Of a stretch of 64,000 nt of DNA, positions 11,058 through 18,972 are shown piece by piece; within the stretch, counting starts at the first letter, position 1, and each line of letters begins with the position of its first letter. The stretch comes from Dyella silvae. Its GTDB lineage: Bacteria; Pseudomonadota; Gammaproteobacteria; Xanthomonadales; Rhodanobacteraceae. The position numbers and the translations under genes are program-made. The stretch is taken from NCBI RefSeq assembly GCF_026421305.1, contig NZ_JAPJBQ010000002.1, positions 372,001 through 436,000 of the forward strand. Reading direction: 5' to 3'. The notes below the pieces were generated by a model. The model was given only the letters and a program-made list of their open reading frames with translations. It ran no database searches and was not told where the DNA came from.

Positions 11058-11504
11058 ATGGAAGCCGTCGCGCTGCATTACTGGTGGTGGATTCTCGCGC
11101 TGGTGCTGATCGCCGTGGAGGTGATCCTGCCGGGCTACTTCATGTTGTGGATCGGCATTGCTGCCGGCGCCACGGGGCTGGTGGTGCTGGTTTTTCCTGG
11201 CCTGTCGACACTCGGGCAGGCGCTGGTGTTCGTGGTGTTGGCGTTTTTGTCCTGCGCTGCGTACTGGTACGGCCTGCGTCCGCGACTGATGCGTAATGAG
11301 CCGGGCGATGCGCGGCTGAACCGGCGTGGGGAGCAGAAGATCGGGCAGCGTTACGTGTTGGTGGAGGCCATCGTTAACGGGCGTGGCAAGGCCAAGGTGG
11401 GGGATAGCCAGTGGCTGGTTCGCGGACCGGATTTGCCGGTGGGGAGCATGGTGGAGGTGGTTGGGGTGGATGGGACGACGTTGTTGGTGAGGGCGGTGGA
11501 GTAG
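11058..11504 (+). CDS. NfeD-like membrane protein
   Basis: 148 residues. Three or so transmembrane segments in the first 80 residues (HYWWWILALVLIAVEVIL; GIAAGATGLVVLVF; LVFVVLAFLSC) are followed by a C-terminal OB-fold-like soluble domain (GQRYVLVEAIVNGRGKAKVG...GTTLLVRAVE). This is the short NfeD form without a protease domain, equivalent to YbbK in E. coli. The ATG at 11058 is chosen because it gives the expected N-terminus 13 bp after the SPFH gene; the longer open frame overlaps that gene. Confidence 0.88.
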   Translation: MEAVALHYWWWILALVLIAVEVILPGYFMLWIGIAAGATGLVVLVFPGLSTLGQALVFVVLAFLSCAAYWYGLRPRLMRNEPGDARLNRRGEQKIGQRYVLVEAIVNGRGKAKVGDSQWLVRGPDLPVGSMVEVVGVDGTTLLVRAVE

Positions 11505-11566
11505 GGGGTTTGTGCGCTTACTCGTCGTTCTGACGAATGTCGGACAAGCGTGAGGTACGCTTTTAG

Positions 11567-11625
11567 CTCCCTCTCCCCTCCGGGGAGAGGGTTGGGGTGA
11601 GGGGTGGGTGCTCGCGGTAACGTTT
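11567..11625 (+). repeat. REP-A copy 1
   Basis: A 59-bp module beginning CTCCCTCTCCCC and ending GCTCGCGGTAACGTTT, with a hairpin CTCTCCCC-TCC-GGGGAGAG. At least six copies occur in this window (also 12529, 21906, 22004, 29471, 49611), always between genes. It follows the nfeD stop by 62 bp. Confidence 0.85.
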
Positions 11626-11636
11626 ATTCCCCTCAC

Positions 11637-11700
11637 CGTCATCCCAGCGAAGGCTGGAAGCGCTTCACAACAGCCGAAGGCTGGTCATCCAGTGACTTTG
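11637..11700 (+). repeat. REP-B copy 1
   Basis: Begins CGTCATCCCAGCGAAGGCTG and contains GAAGCGCTTCACAACAGCC. The same sequence occurs in reverse orientation at about 30390-30465, next to the second repeat island. Confidence 0.75.
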
Positions 11701-11730
11701 CTCTTTCGCCGTAACTTAGCGATACCGCAC

Positions 11731-12482
11731 CCTGGCTCGCCTGCGGCGGGCTTCCGCCCTCCTGCCGGAGGCCGGGTCACTTCTCTTTGCGTGGCCAAAG
11801 AGAAGTAACCAAGAGAAAGGCCACCCCGATGGCGCGCCTTCCGGGCTGATAGCCCGGAAGGTACGCGGGCGGGTTACGGGGTTTTTCGACAGGGCTTCCT
11901 GCCCTGACGAAAAACTGGCCGGCATCCATGCCGGCCACCCTGCGGGCTATTCCTCCACCCGCCCGCCGCGCCATAGGGGCCCGGAGGTCAAGAGCGAAAG
12001 CCAGAGCCAGGGCGGCGCGCGACGCGCGCCAGAAGCCAAGTGCAGAGCGGAGGCCAAAGCCAAAGCCAAAGCCAAAGCCAAAGCCAAAGCCAAAGCCAAA
12101 GCCAAAGCCAAAGCCAAAGCCAAAGCCAAAGCCAAAGGGCATCGAGGCGTACGTGCGCGTGGAACATGGACACGGCTTCGCCAAGTGCGATGCGCAGCTT
12201 CGCTGCGCGAGCCTGACGCTCTTGATCTGAGGGGCCCCTGTGCGGCGGTGAGGGTTGGACGATCAGGCCCCGCAGGGGTGCCTGGCATGGATGCCAGGCA
12301 CTTTTCGTCAGGGCAGGAAGCCCTGTCGAAAAGCCCGGCCGACCCTCACGGACTTGCCGGGCTATCAGCCCGGCAAGCGCCAAGCGGGGTGCTCTTTCTT
12401 TTGGTTACTTTTCTTTGAGCAAGCAAAGAAAAGTGACCCGGCGATCGGCAGATCGTCGGAAGCCCGCCGCAGGCGAGCCAGG
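11731..12482. repeat. Composite inverted-repeat island, copy 1 (five-hairpin arms)
   Basis: Left arm 11731-12000 and right arm 12218-12482 are imperfect inverted copies of each other. Reading the right arm, hairpins occur in this order: TGCCTGGCAT-GG-ATGCCAGGCA (12279-12300); CAGGGC-AGGAA-GCCCTG inside a TTTTCG/CGAAAA extension (12302-12332); CTTGCCGGGCT-ATC-AGCCCGGCAAG (12353-12377); ACTTTTCTTTG-6nt-CAAAGAAAAGT (12407-12434); CGATC-GGCA-GATCG (12442-12455). The left arm has equivalents at 11917-11936, about 11884-11915, 11837-11861, 11779-11806 and 11758-11771. Stems differ between arms but stay complementary. The centre holds a hexanucleotide array. Open frames occur on both strands but look incidental. 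Confidence 0.9.
12053..12136 (+). repeat. Hexanucleotide array (GCCAAA)14
   Basis: Fourteen perfect copies of GCCAAA in the centre of repeat island 1. On the plus strand it reads as PKPKPK and on the minus strand as GFGFGF, LWLWLW or ALALAL depending on frame. The second island has a related but different array at the same place. Confidence 0.95.
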
Positions 12483-12528
12483 TCGCGAAAGCACCACATC
12501 AGCGCCAAAAAGCAAAGGCCAGAGATAG

Positions 12529-12588
12529 AAACGTTACCGCGAGCACCCACCCCTCACCCCAACCCTCTCCCCGGCGGGGAGAGGGAGC
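12529..12588 (-). repeat. REP-A copy 2 (inverted)
   Basis: Reverse-oriented copy of the 11567 module, with hairpin CTCTCCCC-GGC-GGGGAGAG-type sequence. With copy 1 it brackets the repeat island, so the whole island is a nested inverted structure. Confidence 0.85.
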
Positions 12589-12788
12589 CAAGAGCGCACT
12601 TCGTCCGCAACGAGCGCCAACAGACGTCGTGCATAAAAACGAGAAGACACACAAACCAAACCCAAACACCCGGCATCCACGCCGCTGACAATAGCCATCC
12701 AAATCAGTTCTACTACCCCCATGCACCTCGCCTCACACATCTCCCGCATCACGCCGCTCGCGGCCGCCACCTCGTGGACCGCAACGCG

Positions 12789-14063
12789 ATGACTCACCCC
12801 GCCATCGTCACCCCGTTGGTTTTGGCACCGCTGAACACGCGCATCGCGTTTCTGCTGGAGCTGGCGCGTCGCTTGCACCAGTACGGTACGGCGGCACCTC
12901 GCCTGGAAGGCGCCATTTTGGGGTCGGCGCAGCGCTTGGGCTTGCAGGCGGATGTGTGGTCCAGTCCTACGGCCATCATCATTTCCTTTACGGATCTCGC
13001 TCAGGGCGAGGACGAGGTGGCGCAGGTCACGCAGGTGATGCGGCTCGCGCCGGGCGACGTGAATCTGGCCCGGCTGTGTGAGGCAGATGCCATCGCCGAC
13101 AAGGTGATCGCGGGCGATATCGAGTTGCGAGAAGGGTTTCGCTTGCTGCGTGATCTGGGGCGTCCCGATACCCGTCGCGCGCAGGCGGGTGTGATTGCCA
13201 GCTACGGGTTGGCGGCCGCCAGCGTGGTGGCGTTGCTGTTGCACAGTTCGTGGGCGGATCTCATCACGGCGGCACTGATCGGTCTGATCATCGGCAGCAT
13301 TACCGTGCTGTCGGCGACGCGACCCCGGCTGGCGGTGGCCAGTGAGGCGATCAGTGCGCTGGTGGGGACGATCATTGCCATCGTGGTCAGCCAGTTTGTG
13401 GTGCCATTGGCGATCAAGTCGGTGATTCTGGCGGGCTTGATTGTGTTGATGCCGGGTATGGCGCTGACCACGGCGGTGCGTGAGATTTCCAGTCAGCATC
13501 TGGTGTCGGGCGTGGCACGCATGGGTGGTGCCATTGCGACGTTGATCAAACTGACTTTCGGTACGGTGGCGGCAACGCAGCTGTGCCATGCGTTTGGTGT
13601 TGAAGGGCGAGACTATGCACTGCCGCCGTTGCCCGCGTGGACGGATTATCCGGCGCTGATCGTCGGCGCCTTTGCTTTCGCCATTTCCTTCCGCGCCGCG
13701 CGGCGCGATTGGCTGGTGGTGATGGCGGCGGTGGTGCTGGGTTATCTGGCAACCCGCTGGGGTGGTGCGTTGGCAGGGAAAATTCCCGCGGCGCCGTTTG
13801 GCGTATTCCTTGGTGGACTTACGCTGGGCAGCCTGGCCAATCTTTATGCGCGCTTTGTGCATCGGCCGGGTGCGATCATTCGCGAGCCGGGCATTATCCT
13901 GCTGGTGCCGGGTAGTGTGGGATTCCGCAGCGTATCGTCTTTACTCGAACGCGATACCACGCTGGGACTGGATACCGGCATGCTGCTCATTACGCTGTTG
14001 ATTGCATTGGTGGCGGGATTGTTGTTTGGCGATTTGCTGGTCGCGCCGCGCCGCTCTCTTTGA
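12789..14063 (+). CDS. ThrE-family threonine/serine exporter
   Basis: 424 residues from ATG 12789; the frame is open far upstream through the repeat island, but ThrE homology begins at ALNTRIAFLLELARRLHQYG. The N-terminal half has the soluble start and helices of a DUF1212-type domain (for example DLAQGEDEVAQV and a DRHxxx-like region), then about ten hydrophobic segments, the last five forming a ThrE_2-type C-terminal domain. Predicted proton-coupled efflux of small hydroxylated amino acids across the inner membrane; the substrate is inferred from the family only. No convincing ribosome binding site precedes the ATG; GTG 12774 is an alternative. The terminator at 14081 ends the transcript. 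Confidence 0.85.
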   Translation: MTHPAIVTPLVLAPLNTRIAFLLELARRLHQYGTAAPRLEGAILGSAQRLGLQADVWSSPTAIIISFTDLAQGEDEVAQVTQVMRLAPGDVNLARLCEADAIADKVIAGDIELREGFRLLRDLGRPDTRRAQAGVIASYGLAAASVVALLLHSSWADLITAALIGLIIGSITVLSATRPRLAVASEAISALVGTIIAIVVSQFVVPLAIKSVILAGLIVLMPGMALTTAVREISSQHLVSGVARMGGAIATLIKLTFGTVAATQLCHAFGVEGRDYALPPLPAWTDYPALIVGAFAFAISFRAARRDWLVVMAAVVLGYLATRWGGALAGKIPAAPFGVFLGGLTLGSLANLYARFVHRPGAIIREPGIILLVPGSVGFRSVSSLLERDTTLGLDTGMLLITLLIALVAGLLFGDLLVAPRRSL

Positions 14064-14080
14064 ATCGGATATTGAAATGA

Positions 14081-14109
14081 AAAACGCCGGCGCATGGCCG
14101 GCGTTTTTT
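14081..14109. terminator. Bidirectional intrinsic terminator
   Basis: AAAACGCCGGC-GCATG-GCCGGCGTTTT, an 11-bp stem followed by TTTTTT on the plus strand and preceded by an A run, so it can work both ways. It lies between the converging exporter and H-NS genes. Confidence 0.9.
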
Positions 14110-14129
14110 ATTGGCAGAACGGATGGCGA

Positions 14130-14456
14130 TCAGATCGCCAGATCCTTTTCTTTTTTGCCGGCCTTCAGCGCATCGCTGAACCAGCGCGGGCGCTTGCCGC
14201 GGCCCGACCAGGTCTGCTCCGGGTCAGCCGGGTTGCGGTATTTCGGGGCTACCGTGCCGCCGCTGCGGCGGCCCTTGGTGGTACGCGCGTGGCCGAAAAT
14301 ATCCTCGAACGCATAACCTTCAGCTTTGATCAGCGCATGGATCTTTTCGCGCAGCTTGGCCACTTTTTCTTTGCGCAATTCGTTCTGGCGTTGCTGGGCT
14401 TTGTTGATCAGGTCGTTCAGCTGATTATGGTTGAGACTCTTGATGTCAACTGCCAT
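14130..14456 (-). CDS. H-NS family nucleoid-associated protein
   Basis: 108 residues from the ATG at 14456, which follows CCCGGGAG; the upstream in-frame extension has no homology. The N-terminal helical oligomerisation region (SLNHNQLNDLINKAQQRQNELRKEKVAKLREK) precedes the C-terminal DNA-binding domain with the canonical core YRNPADPEQTWSGRGKRPRW. It should bind AT-rich, often foreign DNA and silence it. Monocistronic; shares a terminator with the converging exporter gene. AT-rich, hns-type leader sequence lies upstream at 14460-14650, where a promoter is expected. Confidence 0.95.
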   Translation of the reverse strand: MAVDIKSLNHNQLNDLINKAQQRQNELRKEKVAKLREKIHALIKAEGYAFEDIFGHARTTKGRRSGGTVAPKYRNPADPEQTWSGRGKRPRWFSDALKAGKKEKDLAI

Positions 14457-14672
14457 ACGTGACTCCCGGGGGTAAGTGTGGCTGCATAAAGCGTGTGCCG
14501 CGACATTAGGCGGGACATCTTTAGGGGTTTTTGATTCTCGCTGATAGATACGCTTATTGCAAAACATTAAGAAGTATTAATGAAGATGCAAATGAATTAG
14601 TTGCAGCTGGGATTATTTCGCGCAATGCAGGGCCCACTCATGGGCTGAAGCTCGCATTCTGGCGTGCAAAAA

Positions 14673-14700
14673 GAAAACGGCCGCTATAGCGGCCGTTTTC
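14673..14700. terminator. Intrinsic terminator of proS
   Basis: GAAAACGGCCGCT-AT-AGCGGCCGTTTTC, a 13-bp perfect stem flanked by A and T tracts, 21 bp past the proS stop codon. Confidence 0.85.
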
Positions 14701-14721
14701 CGTCACCCATGACAATGCCGC

Positions 14722-16419
<1,698 letters not shown>

Positions 16420-16526
16420 GCGAACGGATCCGGCGGTGAAAGAGGCCGATTATAGCGATGCGTGGTGCCTGGGGGCCCGTACAAAATCCACGGGTTACCC
16501 ACCGTCGTGTCCGTATCGACCCCTTA

Positions 16527-16584
16527 CCGCCATCCCCGCTTGACCAGCCTTCGGCTGCTGAAACGCGCCTCGCAGGGATGGCGG
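16527..16584. repeat. REP-B-like palindrome
   Basis: CCGCCATCCC at the left and GGGATGGCGG at the right enclose TTGACCAGCCTTCGGCTGCTG, which matches the core of REP-B copies at 11650 and 30405. It lies between the proS start and the DUF4124 gene; nothing else is visible in the 205-bp gap. Confidence 0.7.
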
Positions 16585-16624
16585 CGGGGTGACGATGGGC
16601 TATGCAGCGATGTGGAACCCCGGC

Positions 16625-17056
16625 TCAGCCGCCCGGGCAGAACTGCCGGTACTGGGCTTCGGCCGTCGTGGTCTGCTGCTGGCGCTGGTCGGCGTCGATC
16701 AGCTTGTCCTGGCCGTCCTGTTGCATCACCACCGGGCCGCTGCCCTTGAGCGTGTCGATGTTGTGCTTTAGCGAGTCGCACAGTTTGGCGCGGTTTTCCG
16801 GCGTGTCCTGCACCGGCAGCGAGGACTGGGCCGGCTTGGCAGCGGTCTGGCTGGCGTTGCTGCTGGGCGAGGCGGGCTCCGGGGAGGCCAACGGCTCCAC
16901 TGCGCCAGAGGTGGTGACCTTGCTGTATTTGGTGCCCTGCGGCGGCGGGGCATCGGAGTAGTGCACCGTGCCCTTGGCATCGGTCCACTTATAAGCCTGG
17001 GCGGCGACCAGGGGCGCAGCGAGCAGCAGCGCGGTGGCAATCAACAGGCGACGCAT
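16625..17056 (-). CDS. DUF4124 domain-containing secreted protein
   Basis: 143 residues from ATG 17056 (GGAGTACACC upstream). A signal peptide (RRLLIATALLLAAPLVAAQA) is followed at once by the DUF4124 motif YKWTDAKGTVHYSDAPPP, then a serine/alanine-rich linker and a C-terminal helical part with DSLKHNIDTLKGSG and two cysteines (LCDS, FCPGG). Very common periplasmic family in this order; function unknown. The gene at 17164 is divergent, so the 107-bp gap must hold both promoters. Confidence 0.88.
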   Translation of the reverse strand: MRRLLIATALLLAAPLVAAQAYKWTDAKGTVHYSDAPPPQGTKYSKVTTSGAVEPLASPEPASPSSNASQTAAKPAQSSLPVQDTPENRAKLCDSLKHNIDTLKGSGPVVMQQDGQDKLIDADQRQQQTTTAEAQYRQFCPGG

Positions 17057-17163
17057 GGTGTACTCCGAGGCTTTTGACAGGGTGCGCATTTGTTAACACT
17101 GCCTTCGGCCGGACTCAAGCGGAGGATGGTTTACACTGCGCGTATTCCGTCACGGATTGATTC

Positions 17164-17934
17164 ATGAGCGACAGTACGCCCGTCCGGGCCCCTCGTCACC
17201 GGGGCATTTACCTGCTGCCGAACCTGTTTACCACCGGCGCGATGTTTGCGGGTTTCTACGCGATCGTGGCGAGCATCGGCGGGGATTACAGCTCGGCGGC
17301 CATTGCCGTGTTCGTGGCGGCCCTGCTGGACGGCATGGACGGCCGGGTCGCGCGTTTGACCAACACGCAGACCGAATTCGGCGTGCAGTACGACTCCCTT
17401 TCCGACCTGATCAGCTTTGGCCTGGCGCCGTCGCTGGTGATGTACACCTGGTCGCTGGCGGCGCTGCGCGACTATGGCCCGACCTGGGGCAAGATCGGCT
17501 GGGCTGCCGCCTTTATCTATGCCGCCTGCGCTGCCTTGCGCCTGGCCCGCTTCAACACCCAGGTCGGCGTGATCGACAAGCGGTATTTCCAGGGCCTGGC
17601 CAGTCCGGCGGCGGCGGCAGTGTGCATGTCGTTTGTCTGGAGCATGGACAAGTTCGGCATCCTGGGCGCCGAGCTGTGTTTCATCACACCGGTGATCGCG
17701 GTGGTGGTGGGCCTGCTGATGGTCAGCCGCTTCCGCTACTACAGCTTCAAGTCGTTGCCGATGGGAGACCGCGTGCCGTTCCTGTGGGTGCTGATCGGCG
17801 TGCTGGTGCTGATACCGTTCTTTATTGATCCGCCGCGCGTGCTGTTTGTGGTGTTCACGTTGTATCTCTTGTCCGGCCCGGTGATGACCCTGTGGGGTCG
17901 CGCCACGCATCGCCGCCGCCGGGGTGTGGCCTGA
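17164..17934 (+). CDS. pssA: CDP-diacylglycerol-serine O-phosphatidyltransferase
   Basis: 256 residues, polytopic. The CDP-alcohol phosphotransferase motif D-G-x2-A-R-x8-G-x3-D-x3-D is seen as DGMDGRVARL...EFGVQYDSLSD near residue 57. The start RGIYLLPNLFTTGAMFAGFYAI is typical of the integral-membrane (B. subtilis-like) PssA. It makes phosphatidylserine, precursor of phosphatidylethanolamine. Its stop codon overlaps the ATG of the next gene (TGATG), so the two are translationally coupled. Confidence 0.95.
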   Translation: MSDSTPVRAPRHRGIYLLPNLFTTGAMFAGFYAIVASIGGDYSSAAIAVFVAALLDGMDGRVARLTNTQTEFGVQYDSLSDLISFGLAPSLVMYTWSLAALRDYGPTWGKIGWAAAFIYAACAALRLARFNTQVGVIDKRYFQGLASPAAAAVCMSFVWSMDKFGILGAELCFITPVIAVVVGLLMVSRFRYYSFKSLPMGDRVPFLWVLIGVLVLIPFFIDPPRVLFVVFTLYLLSGPVMTLWGRATHRRRRGVA

Positions 17935-18416
17935 TGGCCGCTGCCCACGCTCCCATGGCCCACCGCGAACGCGTGTTGCGCGCGCTGGGCGTGACGCCGT
18001 GGGTGCGCCGTGTGGCTGCGTCAGCCAGTGTGGTCGCTGAGGAGCTGGTGCCCGAAGCCGTGGGCGCCATGGTCGCGGGCGAGTGTGTGGTATTGCTGCC
18101 TGCAGGCTGCTCGCCGCGAGAACTGGATCTGGTTGGCCGCGCGTTGTTGAGCTTTGGCCCGGCCGTGGCGCGAGCTCCGCGCATCGAAGTCGCAGACGGC
18201 AAGTTGCCTGCTACACCCGAGGCGCGTGCCTATCTGGTATTCGGCGAAGCGCAGGCGCATGCGCTGGGCCGTGAGTTGCCCGCTGCGGCGCTCAGCAAGG
18301 CGCACATCGTGTTGGCTGACGAGCCGTCCAGTGTGCTGGGCTCGGCGGTAAGCAAGCGTCGCCTCTGGAATGCGCTGCGTAGCCTGCGGCGCGCCTTGGC
18401 GCAGCCAACGGAGTGA
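17934..18416 (+). CDS. Putative HolD-like DNA polymerase III psi subunit
   Basis: 160 residues, starting at the ATG overlapping the pssA stop. Not an obvious match to any strong family, but it sits directly before rimI, where E. coli has holD. Its N-terminus reads RVLRALGVTPWVRR, comparable with the LQQLGITQWSLRR peptide by which psi binds the clamp loader; its C-terminus KRRLWNALRSLRRAL resembles the final helix of HolD. The middle carries hydrophobic strands (ECVVLLPAGC; ARAYLVFGEA). Six bp separate it from rimI. Assignment is from synteny plus weak motif likeness. Confidence 0.5.
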   Translation: MAAAHAPMAHRERVLRALGVTPWVRRVAASASVVAEELVPEAVGAMVAGECVVLLPAGCSPRELDLVGRALLSFGPAVARAPRIEVADGKLPATPEARAYLVFGEAQAHALGRELPAAALSKAHIVLADEPSSVLGSAVSKRRLWNALRSLRRALAQPTE

Positions 18417-18422
18417 CCGCTT

Positions 18423-18899
18423 ATGGTCGCCGTAGCCCGCCCTCATGCTGAGATCCGTGCCATGCGGCGTGATGACCTTCCGGCCGTGGCGGCCATGGAG
18501 GCGGCGTCTTATGACTTTCCGTGGACCCAGGGCATCTTCGGCGACTGCCTGAAAGCAGGCCATCCGTGCTGGGTGATGTGGGTGGAAGGTGTCATGGCCG
18601 GCTACGGCGTGCTGTCCGTTGCTGCCGGCGAGGCGCATGTGCTCAACGTGTGTGTCGGGCCTGCTCATCGCGGGTTGGGGCTGGGGCGAGTGCTGCTGCG
18701 GCGCCTGCTGGATATTGCGCGCTGGAACGGCGCAGGGCGTGTGTTTCTGGAAGTGCGTCCGTCGAATCCGGTGGCGCAGAATCTATACCGGTCGATCGGC
18801 TTCGAGGAGATTGGCCGCCGGCCGAGGTATTACCCGGCCAAGGATGGGCGGGAGGACGCCATTGTGATGGCGTTCGACCTTGTCGAGAGGAGTGAGTGA
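18423..18899 (+). CDS. rimI: Ribosomal protein S18-alanine N-acetyltransferase
   Basis: 158 residues, GNAT fold. The acetyl-CoA loop is seen as VGPAHRGLGLGRVLLRRLLD, with the RimI-specific ending NPVAQNLYRSIGFEEIGRRPRYYPA...EDAIVMAFDL. It acetylates the N-terminal alanine of ribosomal protein S18. Third gene of the pssA operon. The last codons (ERSE-stop) lie inside a REP-D repeat that begins at about 18887, so the C-terminus may have been rewritten by that repeat. Confidence 0.93.
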   Translation: MVAVARPHAEIRAMRRDDLPAVAAMEAASYDFPWTQGIFGDCLKAGHPCWVMWVEGVMAGYGVLSVAAGEAHVLNVCVGPAHRGLGLGRVLLRRLLDIARWNGAGRVFLEVRPSNPVAQNLYRSIGFEEIGRRPRYYPAKDGREDAIVMAFDLVERSE

Positions 18900-18960
18900 A
18901 GAGAAGTGAGAAACGAGAGAGAGCAGGCCGCTTTTCTCTCACTTCTCACTCCTCTTCACT
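18887..18960. repeat. REP-D copy 1
   Basis: Inverted arms of the type AGTGAAGAGAAGTGAGAA and TTCTCTCACTTCTCACTCC. It lies between the convergent rimI and valS genes and includes the rimI stop codon. Two further copies at 23151 and 60017. Confidence 0.8.
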
Positions 18961-18972
18961 ATTTTCTCCCGC

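Noticed and set aside
11716-11925. Minus-strand frame with WLLLFGHAKRSDP-like sequence shared by the repeat arms
   Set aside because: The frame recurs in all four arms, but the parts before the shared block are in different frames between arms, so it is a by-product of the hairpins.
12053-12136. CRISPR-like array
   Set aside because: Unit is six bases without spacers; no cas genes are present.
11928-12230. Plus-strand frame with a long PKPKPK run, looking like a TonB-type linker
   Set aside because: It is the translation of the GCCAAA array between inverted hairpin arms. All frames through the array stay open, and the flanks show structural rather than coding conservation.
12255-12788. 178-codon N-terminal extension of the ThrE-like exporter
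   Set aside because: It runs through the repeat island and has no homology; exporter similarity begins after 12789.
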